Below, one piece after another: positions 1 to 12,500 of a stretch of 64,000 nucleotides of DNA; position 1 is the first letter of the stretch; each line of letters opens with the position of its first letter. The notes beneath the pieces were generated by a model, which saw only the letters and a list, made by a program, of their open reading frames with translations, was not told where the DNA came from and did no database searches. Location of the stretch: positions 58,040,939 to 58,104,938 of the forward strand of contig OX388351.1 in NCBI GenBank assembly GCA_947579665.1, written 5' to 3'. A program made the position numbers and the translations under genes. The stretch comes from Sympetrum striolatum. Lineage: Eukaryota > Arthropoda > Insecta > Odonata > Libellulidae.

Positions 1-1894
1 TGCCAAAATCCCTACCAATGCCAGGGTAAGTTTCATCTGCTGTCATATGTGTTATTCCATACCAAATTGAACTAGAAAAACCATCTAATGAGTATTTCTT
101 TTAAGTACCTTATTTACTCAAAAGTAACGTGGATCCCTATGGGTTCGTTTTGGGCTCGAAAATCGGGGTGGACATTAGAATCAATAGCACTCTAGATTTA
201 GGTACAATACTACTCATGCACATGTCCTGTAGTTCAGCACCAGCTGGATCCTTGGCTAATAATAATAATAAAAACTCTTTATTTGGCGAGGTTAGGGCCT
301 CTCTTACACCTAACCATTAAGGGTAACTAATGTTAAGTACAAAAAAAGGTGGAAAAGCAATACAAATATATATATATATATATATAAAGAAAATAAAAAG
401 AAGAATTTAAAAAAAATAATAGAATTGGGGTGTGGGGAAAAACTCCTTGGCTGAAGGCTTTCGGAGAAAAACCCACTGTGCGAGAAAACGCTCACACAAG
501 AAGGGGAGCGAAAAAAACCCGCGAAAACACAGATGGAAATAAATACAAGCAGGTATATCACTAGTTGCATAATTGCTGACCAATATTGTTGGGTAAATTT
601 CTTGGTGGTTGACCATGGATGTCATTTACCTGAAAAGACAGAAGAAGAGAGGACGGAAAATAAAGAGCTTTCAGAAATGCGATTTAAGTAATGGCTCATC
701 CTGGTTTCATGTAACTCATCAAATGCTCCACCAATGTGTGGATTCAATGTTTTGGCTCTGAAAGCCAGTGCAGACTGCAGACTCAACTGTAGGCCCATAA
801 TTTTAATTTAAAGTGGATCAGCTAGTCAATCAAATTTTTTAAGTGACCTCTTTAAAATGGCTAACGTGAGCATTTACGTAGGACTACCAGTATTTTGTAT
901 CCAGTGTATATGCGTATAAATATACATATATAGCACTGTATGTGTGTTTAATATTTATGGATACAGGGCTGCAAATGGTGTGGCCTCATGTCCTATGCTG
1001 CAAATTAGATGTACAGGCAAATGATTTTTCTATTTCTGATGCTCGAATTTTGGGGTTTGCATTACATTTTATGGTTTGTTACTTGTTGTTTTCAAGGTAA
1101 TGATATAAACATTCCTGCCTGTTCTTAAATCATTAGTCTGAACAGTTCCTATTTGTTAGGGTAAAACAAATTGGAAAATAATGCAAAATTCAATATGTGC
1201 TCTTAATCTGTTTCTTAAAAAGTTTGAAGGATTCAAAAGCATTTCAGATACTCATTTTGGAACCATGAAGTAGAGCTTTCCTTAAGTGTGGGACTTCAAT
1301 CTGTTTCAAAGACTCAATATCCAAATTTAGGTAAATTAAAATTTCAAATTTAATCTGGGCTAAAAATGCCTGACTGAGGTTATTTAAAATTGTTGAACAA
1401 AAACAGTACTTAATTGTCTTCAAATTTTGAAGTATCTAAACAGAACTTGGATGAAGTGATATATTAGATAAAATTATTTGCCTCTTTTTAACACAACACT
1501 TCCTCATTGATATTTCTTTGCCAGCACTTACGTTAATCTTGACTCCGTTATTAGACCATAGCCATAAACATTCTTCCAATAATTACCATTCAACCATTTA
1601 TCTCTAAAGTATATTAATTGGTGATATACTTTTTCTTTAGTCCTGGATTTATTCAGGGATTTTTACTCATTATTTCAAATGTTTGGTTATTTCATTCTTA
1701 TTTGTCTTAGTATATGGTATAACTCATTTCACTGAATTTGATCTTCAATATAAGAAAAATTAACTTTTTGATAATGATCTTTTATAAACAATTACAAATA
1801 GTATGCTTACTTCTAAATTCTAGAATATGGCAAAAAAATTAAGTAATTCATTTGAATTTAGGAAGATGAACTTAATATTTTTCTTCTGTTACAG
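1..1894. other. PACS intron, partial (left edge)
   Basis: AT-rich intron ending in the acceptor at 1891-1894. It holds a LINE tail (about 254-560) with a short TA microsatellite at about 365-387, and a short copy of a dispersed repeat at 1040-1075. I see no exon or other recognisable element in 561-1039 or 1076-1894. Confidence 0.6.
254..560 (-). mobile_element. LINE 3' tail fragment (same family as 26961-28553)
   Basis: In - strand orientation it runs from a degraded 3' UTR to CCTAACCTCGCC, then AATAAA, and finally a (TTA)n tail. It shares with the copies at about 27 and 60.7 kb the G-rich blocks read on + as gaaaaaaacccgcgaaaac, gggtgtggg(g)aaaaa and tttggcgaggttagg. It is 5'-truncated and has no coding sequence. 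A TA-dinucleotide run has expanded inside it. Confidence 0.7.
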
Positions 1895-1997
1895 CAAAGG
1901 AATCTGAAACAAAAGTTTATTGCTTTGCTGAAAAGGTTTCGTGTCAGTGAAGACCTTGGCAACGATGATCAGGAAGAAATAGATCAAAAGTTATCTG
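1895..1997 (+). CDS. PACS: PACS exon a (first in window)
   Basis: The acceptor is a pyrimidine tract ending tgttacag and the donor is gtatgt. The exon starts in phase 0 and ends in phase 1. It encodes QRNLKQKF...[12 protein letters not shown], which matches the conserved PACS block containing NLKQKF and ALLKRF. The phase-0 start means an upstream coding exon must lie left of the window. Confidence 0.9.
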
Positions 1998-4900
1998 GTA
2001 TGTATAAATGTAAATTGTTATTTCTGAAAATTTCTTATCATTGAAAGATATATTTTCCATTTATGTTTCTGAAGTATTCAGTGTTATAGTAATGGTTATC
2101 TACTTTTATTTACTTAGATTTCCTCTTTCTTTTACTTAGATTTTTTCTTGCACAACACTAGCTATTGTATATTTATTGTTTCTCCTCATTATTAATGTAA
2201 GTACTTTTCTTGCATAAATAGAATTATACTATATAATTACTTATGTTTTTGCGATAAAAAACAACTGGGCGTAAACTGTGTGCATCTATCAGTTCAAAGA
2301 CCAATCATTCTTACTCTCAAAATGGTATAAGTATTAAAAAACCAAATTATTTATAACATGTAATATAACCAAATTATTTATAACATGTAATGTATGTAAT
2401 TTATAATATGTAATGTCTAATTAATACTTTTTTTATTCTAACAATTTAACCTATGTTTCTTTACTTGTTTTAAAACTTGCTTTAATTTTTTATGTTAATT
2501 AATATTTCATTTTGGATTAGATTCTTAAGATTTACTTAATTAATATTGAATCATTATATTCACTAAATTTTATTTTTTCTTTGAAGGAGGAGATATGGAT
2601 CCTACAGAGATAGAAGACTTGTTTGAGGAGTTGGAAGATTTGAGTGATTCTGGTCCAGAAGTAGATACCCTTAGCATCTCGTCAACCCCCAAGCCATCAC
2701 TCAGGCCTTTTTTTTCTAGCAGCCGGTCTTTGCTCCAGGAAAGTCTGAATGTACCTGGTGAGTACACTGAACCAGTTTATACTGCTAAACATATATTGGA
2801 ACTTTGATTATTAAAACATTAAGAGGCTGGGTAAAATTTAGAGTAATCCAAATTCAAATGAAAGAAGTTTCTTTGTAATAGGTTTAAAAAATATAATTTT
2901 ACCTATAATTAACAGATATTTATTGTTATAATCATTCGTACAGTCCTGGCCAAAATTAACGCAGCACCGGCCGTAAGGATCGCTATGGAGGTGCTGCGTT
3001 AATTTTGGCCAGGAGTGTACATATCTTGTTTTGTTCAATTGTTTTCTAATTAAACATTCATAAATGATAAATATTAATGATATACCAATTGATAGCTCAT
3101 GAGTTCTCACTGTGTTGCGGCAGTTGAGGGAATGACAAGAGCACACAAAATGTATAACTGTGCATGAGATGTACTTGCTGCAGATTCACCAATGTTTAGT
3201 TGAAGTTTACACCAAGTTATCTGTTGTTAAGTAAGATATTATTGACTTGATGCAGCTGAAACACTTAATCTCCAAAGAGAATTTAATGCCATCAGAATTT
3301 TTATCTCGTCATTTATGATGATAAGTTCATAAGATTCTATTCGTTTTTTCACCTACTAATCTTTTTCGTTTGACTGTTTATCGAATCTATTCTGAGAAAT
3401 ATGCTCAGTAGACATTCAGGATTTTATTTGTTACAGCTACTGTTCTTTGAATTATTATCCATACATCACAGTGCCTTGGAACCTTTTTCATACATTTGAT
3501 CTTAAACATTTTGCCATAACTCCAAATTCCTGACGGAGGTTATTTAAAATTGTTGATTAATAATAATAATAATGTGAATGCAAGGGACAAGAAAGGTAAT
3601 TACAAGGGATTTTGACTGCATTTTAATGTCACCTGGCAGGTTTTGGGAATTTATTTTATCCTTTTCGTAAGTAGGTTTGAGATATCCAAAACAAAATTTA
3701 CATCAACTGCATTTTTTTATATTGCTTTGAAGCAAGACGTATATGTCGACCCTACATATACGTCGATCCCTAAAATTTTGAGGTGAATTTCAGGTTTTAG
3801 CCTATGTTCAGCTCATAAGTCAACCCAAAAAATAAGGCAACACCACTTCCCCAGCTCTATTTTTTCGGAAGAAAATTTTACAGCATCCATAAATGTATGA
3901 TAGCTTAAGGAATATTTACTGCATAAGATTAAGATGCTAGAATTGTTTCTTTCAGATGTCAACTTCTCGCCTCTGCTTAACTATTCCACAAATTTCTTTT
4001 GTTGGTATCACTCAGGCTTTACAAATAAATATGCATTACGAAACAGAAACTCAATGGTATTAAAAATTTATTATAGAAAAAATGTTAATATAGCATGGTA
4101 ATATCAAATCACGACACTGCTAAAACAACGCTAAGTCAAATCATAAGGATTATATAAGCAAAAACAAACCATGGTGGTATTATTGATTTTCATTTGTTAA
4201 AAGAAACTATCAAAATGTATATTAAATTTTTGCAAAATAAAAATACATGTGAAAAAATAAATATAATTTGCGAAGAATAAATATGCGTCAAATGTATTTT
4301 AAAGATATGAAAATGGTTTATTAATTTAACTCTTTTATTATGAAAACATGTCATAACATTACATACTTTCGAAAACAATTATATTTCGTGATGAAATTTG
4401 TTTTATATTATATCTACATTAATTAGACTTGCCAGAAATTAGTAAGATTCAGTAAGAAATAATTATGGAGTGTTGGAAGAGTTTGTGCACAACAAGTGTA
4501 AAGCAGGTAGTATCACCTATTTACCCCTCGGTAGTAAAGAGATAATTTTATGTTCAGCGTATAAGTCGACCCCCAGTTTTTGAGAGATTTCTTTAGGCTT
4601 CAAAGGTCGACTTATATGCTGGCATATACAGAATCTAGGTATACTAAAATAAATTATTACAAAATGATCTAAAGCAGCTGTAGACTTAATTCAACACCAA
4701 AGGCATATTATAATTGTGTATAAGATTTTTTATAGCATTACCAGCTAGAGTAATACATGCTGCAAATGGAAAATTCAAATATTGAATATTTAACTGGTTA
4801 ACATCCAAATATTTGTATGTATTCTAAACATGATTTTCTTCATCATAATATACATCAAGGAATTAGCATTCTAATTTTCTTTTGTGTATATTTAATGTGA

Positions 4901-6529
4901 CACGATCTTTTTTTTGGTATAGCATTTAATGATTGATAAGTAATTATTATTGTTATCAATTAATCTAGATGAGATTCCAAAATATAATAAAATTTATGGT
5001 AAAAGAACGTATTAATATATAGTGCCATATTATTTCAATAAATTGCCTGATGTGAAAGCAGATTAAAAGTAAAAAAGTAGAACTTAATAGCATGGCTAAT
5101 TGCAAGGCATTTAGAGTAATACATGACACATCAATATGCATACCTAATTGATTCGTAATCTAAAAACAAATTTCAAATTTGATAAGTAGAAGAAGAAGAA
5201 GAAGAAGCACTTGCAGAGGGGCCTAGGAAAGGGCTCTGCAAGACCTGAAATTTTGTCAAACCAATTGACTTTTATTTTGAATATTAATTGACTGTAAACA
5301 CAAAAGATGTTTTTAATTTCTATCTCTCTGTTATCTGATCAAGTTTTTGCTTTCTTAGCCAAAAACTGGCAGGATTTCCTGCTGACAATATATGTTAGTA
5401 TGTATTGTTTTTACTTAATTGTAATTTTTTGGTGAACTTATTTATTTTAAATTATAAGCCTAACACAGACATGTTACTTTTCTAACGCTTGTTGTATCAT
5501 TTCTTTTATTTTTTAACTAAAGGAGAATAAATTAAAATTTTTCCTCTTTCTCCTCTCAGAAAAGGGTATGGAACGCTTCAGTGATGAGAGCTCAAAGAAA
5601 GCAGGCGATTCAGATTCACACCCAGAAACATGGACTGATCAGGAGCATAGCGACCCACAAGCTCCTCGTATGCAACCGTCATTCGTTCAGCAGCACCAAG
5701 CATCTCCTGGTGCTGCTTCTTCATCACCTCCAAGAGGTTCAGAAGAAAAAGGAAAGGTAAGTTGATATTCTCAATTTGTTCCTTCACATTTTCTGCTTCC
5801 ATAAATTTAATTTATTCTTGAAAGACAATATATTTTTAGATCAACACTAGGAAATTTGTCATATTTTACCATGTATTAGGACCCATCAGTATGTGTTTAT
5901 CTGGTTATGGTGACATTTTTTTATATTTAGCTGCTTATGTAAATGTGATGGCCGTGTAAGTTTGTGAGTATTTGATGTCACAAATTGATATAAAACTTCC
6001 ATGAAAGGTGGATAGTCTCGTTGGGGTTATTTTTTGTCATATTCATTCTTCTGTTGTGTTTGCTTATTCTGCAGAATCAATAAAAGTGTGCTTAATCAAT
6101 TTTTCTCTTGGGCTTAGGGTAAAGAAAGAATTTATCTAGGTTTTAGAAGTTAAGTGTGGATTTTAGTTATTTACATTGTTTACCAATTGATCAGGTATTA
6201 CATAACTATTCCCTGATAAACCGGTTCTGTATGTTATATTTTAAGTTATGTGTTTACTTCTACAGTATCTAAGTATACTTATATACGATTCATTCTATCC
6301 AAGACTTAGGAGAGAGAACAGTATTTAAGGCAGCATTTATTTACTGATTAATACAATTCAGTTGGTTTAAATGGTGTCCTATAGCATATAATAATTTCTA
6401 TGTAAATTATCAAAAAGAGAAAAATCGTTACATTTTTATTTTTAGTTGTCATCTTATCTCAATCTCTTATGTTCTAAGCTTTCAATGACACTTTACTGTT
6501 TACAGTTTACATTTAAAAATAATTGTATG

Positions 6530-6585
<56 letters not shown>

Positions 6586-9500
6586 ATTATATATAGATGC
6601 TTCTCCGGATTCATTCATATATATAGATAGGTATATAGATAGATAGGATACAAATTCACAGCCTAAACCACAAGCGTGATTGAGTTCAAATTTTTACTGC
6701 GTATTGGCCATAACAATTAACCGCCAGAAAAATTGTGATTTTCATCCTCAGTGTCATGGGTTCGATTCCAGAGGGCCCCAAAGTCCCGATTTTTCCCGTT
6801 TAAATGCATTGCTTAGATTTTCGGGAATTTTTAAAAAATACTTCCCGGATAGGTAGAGAATCGAAACTCTAGGAGCCTTTATATATGGTCATGATCTATC
6901 GAAAACATAAATGAGTTTTACGGAAAATAACCTGGGTTCGCTGCTAGGTCAAGGCAAAAATCGGCCGTTTAAAATGCATTGTGGCGATTTTTAAGATTTT
7001 TTTTCGACCCTTTCCCGATGGCATGGAAACTTGAAATTCGGCATGGAGTTGGAGATCATAAATATATTTCATAATCAAATTTTACATATTCGCTGATGGT
7101 CCTTGGTTCGATCCCAGAGAGCCATTTACATTCCTCAATGCATTTCTTATGGAGATAACAGAATTAGGTTTTAGGTACTTTCCGGCATGATATCGACTTT
7201 AAACTTTGTATGAAACAAGATGAAGTTCTAATAAATCATACTGTGCATTTACAGCTACCAATATTTCCTTGGTTAGACACCAGGCGTCTCTACAATCAGT
7301 AAAATATCCGATATTTAAGAATTAATTTAAACCCCTTCCCAATAATATTAAAACATGAAATTAGGCATATAGATAGAGAGAATTGATCCATTTGATCCCA
7401 GAGGGCCATTTAAATTCATCAATGCATTTCTTACGGAGATAACGGAAAATAAAAATCAGGTAAATACCGGCACGCTATGGACTTCAAACATTGCATGATA
7501 CAAGAACAAGTCCTTACAAATCAAACTATGCATTCACAGCTTATAATATTTCCTGGGTTCGACACCAGGTGTCTCTGAAATCAGAAGTTGATTCGATTTT
7601 TAGGAATTATTTTGAAACCTTTCCCAATTAAATAGAAATTTGAAATTCGGCATATAGATAGAGATCATACATACTTTATATGAACATGTTTTAGATTTCC
7701 TAGATCGTCCTTGGTTCGAATCCAGAGAGCCATTTACATTATTGAAAAGTAGAACGTCGTTTGAGGAAGTTGGAGCCAATATTTCTGCTTGAATTTTCAC
7801 ACAGTAAGAGATGGTATTTTTCTGTTGTGCTGCATAGTAGGCTCACCGGGAAGCCGTAGGTTCGATGCCAGACGAATAAATTGCAGCAAATTTTAAGAAT
7901 ATTTTCAATCCCTTTTTTTTCTTTTGAGGGCCGTTCCGATATGATGCCGACATGAAATTAGTGTTGTCGATCTGCTTGCAGTATGCAAGCTACATTTTAC
8001 TCGTATATATATATATATACAGTAGAACCTCAATTTTACGAAGTTGAAGGGACCCAAAAATTTGCACTTTGTAAAATTTGGGCTTTGTAAATTTGAGGTT
8101 TTCTTTCAACCAATCGAAATCTCTACAATACCTATCCAGGTTCAGTAACACAGTGCATAAAGTCAAATGGGATTGAAAGGAAGGTAATATTTCAATAAAA
8201 TGAATTATACATCCAGTTTAATGTTTAATACAACAGAAAAAATTCAAAATTTTTTACTTTTCAAAATAACCATAAATAATTTTTTGTTTTTTGGAAGTTT
8301 CAATGAAAGATGGGGTGATTTTCTCAATACCTGAAAGGTAATAATTGAATAAATCAGGTACACCATCAGTAAACATTTGAAAATTGTGAAGCACTTTTAT
8401 TGTGTCTTAATTCATCCCTTGTAGGGGGGAAGGTGCCTCTGGGTCATCTTCATAGCTTGTAGAAGAGATATCTAAGTTCACTTCATCCTCATCTTCTTCG
8501 TCTTCACTAAATTCACTGCAGTCATGCGTCATCACATGAGAGTCACACTTGACATATGACTCAGCATGAGAGGATGTATCTGGGATGTTTTGATTTAGTT
8601 GTGCCATTTCTTTACTAAGGAGGTCCTGTAGTGTGGGACCTCTGTCTCTATAATTGATGTGTCACCAAAACCAGCAGATCTCTAACAGTTGGAAATAGTG
8701 TTTGCAATGACACTCTCCCATGCTCTGGAAATTCGTCGCATAGCATGGAGCAATGTCCATGGAGGCACATCTTAAATGTATGCGTACCAAAGCTGTGTTT
8801 ACAGAAAGCTAAACTATGTAGGTCTAAACTTGACAAATAATTATGAGGATGAAATCAAACTAATTTCTGTTGCAAACAAGAGTCACAAGCTCATTAAATC
8901 AGAACTGATTCCCCATGAGTCATGAGCGTTACCCACATGGCTCTCCAGGAGCCAATGTGCAGTATATTTGCTTCAAATTGAAAGGATTTAAAAATTAGAC
9001 TACGATTATACTGATTCCCTTTATAGCATAGACCTTATTTCAAAGCCTAGGAGACTCACTTAAGTCAAAGTGAATGAAACTCACAGCCATGAATCCCAAG
9101 AAATTAGCTCGTAAATATTTTAAGTCATTTAAGAACTTTACTTAAGTTAATTTGAAACTCCCTCTTTTTTTATAATCGTTCTACTACGCTGACTTTTAGC
9201 GGTGATTTTCGAGAATTGCTTACTCGCGGGTACTTTAAACGATCTTGTCGCATGACAAATCACAAGTCGAGATCGTAAATTCTTACCTAACGACGTAAAA
9301 CGCTTTTAATTAATAAATTACGCATTGAAAATGCATAAAAACTTAAGTAATAGTGACGTATTACTACAAATTTAGTATTCTTTAATTAAACTAATTTCCA
9401 TGACTGCTGCAACAACTTCCACAGGAATGCTACTTTCAAGTAAAAGTAGTAGTATTGTTAAAAGTGCTTTGACAGCTTAGGTCATTTCGCACATTGGCTC

Positions 9501-12500
9501 CCACCGGGAATCGAACTAGGGACCGCTTTCACCAAAGGCAAACGCGCTGTCCACATGACTATCCGGGAGCCTTCAAGTAAAAGGTTTACCAAAGTTCTGT
9601 GATGGAGAACTTACCAAGCGTCCAAAGATAGTGCTGGTCGGAAAATCTTCGGTAGTGGACTATAAAGCTCTTAATTATTCCCATGTCCAGCGGTTGCATC
9701 TTACAGGTGCTATTAGGACTCAGAAAAAGAACTTTCTGCAAGAAGATAATTTGCTTCTGAAAAATGTCCGTCGCCATCCATGCTTTTTTATTACTTTCAT
9801 ACAACACAGGCAAATTTTTCACGTTCTTGAAGCAACGCGGAGCTCTTGATTTTGCTATCACAACTGGTTTCAACTTTTCGGATCCATCTTTGTTACATAT
9901 CAGCATTACTGTAACCCTATTCTTAGAATTTTTTTGCCTCCGCGACATTTTTCACCACGGGTCCCGAGGGTGGAGTCAGGTAATGCCTTGAAAAACAAAC
10001 CTGTTTCATCCAGGTTGTATATATCTCGAGGGGAATATTTAGACACAATGTCATCGTTTATTTCATGCCACTGCGTTTTTTGTGTTGACGTCACCTTCTT
10101 CTCCACAGATTTTCATTGAAGTGATTCCGTATCTTTTCTTGAATCTATCAAGCCACCCAAAGTTGTCGCACTTCAGTTTAAGAGCCAAAACCTGAGCCTT
10201 CTCCTTCAGAATTGGTCCACATATAGGCAATTTGCACGCACGACACTTAAAAAAAATTATGCAGCTGACTATCAAGTTGATCAAATTGCGACGATGAGAG
10301 GTACTTTGTTTTTAATGATATTGTTGTGTGACTCAAAATTTTTTCACTTGAATTGACGATTGCTGCCAATGTAGGTAAAGAAATGCCATACTTCCGAGTA
10401 ATTTCTGTTTATGTCTGCCCGCGATCACGTACTTCCTTGATAATTTATTTTGGTGACCAAACTCAGGGACTTCCTCTTTTTCTTGGTCAGCGATGTTTTA
10501 TCCATTATTTTACTAATGGGCACACGGGATATCACAACTGATCACAACACAGGCCACCTCGCTCAGAGAGTGATTTTCACTGTACGCGCGCAACTTTTCC
10601 TCGCTTGGAGACCAACATTTTTCAGGGTGTCCACCATCCAACCATTATTTTTCAATCTTTTACTAACCAATTAAAAATCCGAAATCCCTGCAGCAGCCTT
10701 GAGATTTTAAGTAGTCGCACTCCAATTTAGCAGCCAAGACCTGAGCCCAAAACTCCCCAAGTCGAAAACAAATTCTTATCATGCTCTATTCTCTCAATCT
10801 CTCGTCCAAATAGAAACCATATACTCCTGGAAACTGCTGATCTATACGATCCCAGGTCGCTGATTCGCGATATTACCAGAAAGCTTGATGAAGAAAGAAA
10901 GAGCACGGCTACGTCTTATTAGCTATAATTTTTCGCGAAAACTGTAATCAAAATGTTTGTATCTCACGAAATTTTCACATTTTTCTCATCTAAGATACAT
11001 GGGATGAGGGTCCTCCCAATAAAGACGATCTGGATTCAGCTGCTCCGGTTTACGGCGATCGTCATCCCATTGTATTGAGCTCAGTGCGACAAAACCATTT
11101 CAAATACTTCGTAAAACCGGGGTTCATTCACTCCTAGGGACCGGCTTCTCACTTCGTAAAACATGAAATCGAGGTTTTACGTAAAACCGAGGTCATTTTA
11201 CATGTACAAAGATCGGGACCGGCGAAATGGTTCGTAAAACTGTGTCACTTCGTAAAATCGAGGTTCGTAAAAATGGGGTTCTACTGTATATATATATAAT
11301 TAACAAGAAATTTATGTTTTTCTCTTTTTACTTATTTTGAATTGATACTATAATTATTGTTATGTATACATAAGTTGAATATCAATTATATATCATGGTT
11401 CATGATATATAATTGACTGAATTTATTCAATATGCAAATAAGACAAGAGTTCAGTTCCAAATTTATGTCTAATTGTGGATGATGTCCTAGTGAAATGGTT
11501 TATTATCGTGAATATGTAATATTAACTTAGGTAGATTATGGTTTCAATTTTGAATAGCTTTACTGTAGAATAAAGTCCATCTTAGAGATTGACTCATTAC
11601 ATTCTTACATCAAACCTTGTCTTTTGTCTGTTTCCAATGGCAATCATTGTTGTGTAAGCTTTAATGTTTACTAGTTTTTTATGTTTAAATGTTAATTATA
11701 TGAAATTTACTGTTTCTAATCTAAGCTAGTATAATTAGCAAAATGTGTATTTTAAGAAATAAATTATTGGCATTGGGAATCTGTTTTCACCTTAAGAAAT
11801 AATTTGTTATTTAAGTTTTTGATGTGTCTTAATCAATTTTATATTGTAATTGCTGTAATGAATAGAAAAAGGTTCTTTGCTGTGGTACAGCATGTTATCA
11901 ATTCCCATTAGTATGAATAAAAATTTATAAAACTTCTGCAAAGTTTAAAAAAGTAAATCTTGTGTATCATTAATATTTTTTTGTTCTTATCACTGATATT
12001 TTATTTGCATGACAATTTGGTTGTTAAGTATAATATTGATTATATAAGAGACAGCTTAATTGAGTGGATATAATGCTGTATTTTTACTATTTTATAGAGA
12101 TGGAAACACTTTAACTATTCCTTCAAAATCTACTGTATATCTTCAGGATTATTATTTATTGTTAGTTACTTGAATTTACCTTGGTTTTGCTCAAAGAGGG
12201 ATTGAAGTGATAAGCAAATTATTTATTCACAGGAGAAAGGATACTTCCTCCTCTTCAGTAGATTTCTTCATTTACATATCTAACTATGATTTAATTTTCA
12301 GTAAATTACCCAGTTTCTGCTCATGTTGCCTTATAAGTTTAGGAAATTTAAATATTGGAATTGAGAAATAGCCTCAAGAATTAATGTGTCTAATTCGGTT
12401 ATATTTTGTATGTTATAATTAAATATGAATCGAAAAACTCATTAAATGATAGAAATCTTAAGTCTATTATGCATATAAATGTGTTGGTTAGACTTACTAA

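Larger units (their letters stand above)
8407..10530 (-). pseudogene. Tigger/pogo transposase pseudogene, copy 1
   Basis: In - strand order: an N-terminal helix-turn-helix piece ([18 protein letters not shown] near 10500-10450); a CENP-B-type HTH ([29 protein letters not shown]) near 10215-10120; DDE catalytic start [20 protein letters not shown] near 10035-9980; [18 protein letters not shown] and [16 protein letters not shown]; a donor-like GTAAG near 9606; a roughly 0.9 kb presumed intron; and a C-terminal acidic exon (8407-8607, [15 protein letters not shown]). Several frameshifts split it. The segment with the second catalytic Asp (DNAP) is deleted between IIFLQ and KVLFLSPN. It cannot encode active transposase. 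Confidence 0.88.
8020..11286 (-). mobile_element. Tigger/pogo-like DNA transposon, copy 1 (3267 bp, defective)
   Basis: Begins CAGTAGAACCTCAATTTTAC and ends with the complementary GGGGTTCTACTG, flanked by TA on both sides (8018-8019 and 11287-11288). Subterminal repeats of TTTACGAAG/CTTCGTAAAA type are multiple. Copy 2 at 44407-47577 is similar over its length in opposite orientation. The transposase is on the - strand and broken. A SINE is inserted at 9446-9571. Confidence 0.92.

Noticed and set aside
6446..6646. 66-codon ORF with Ile-Tyr repeats
   Set aside because: Translation of the (TA)n microsatellite.
6761..7875. tRNA genes at the TTCGAxxCC motifs
   Set aside because: No A box at the right distance, no acceptor stem pairing and no cloverleaf; treated as a repeat array.
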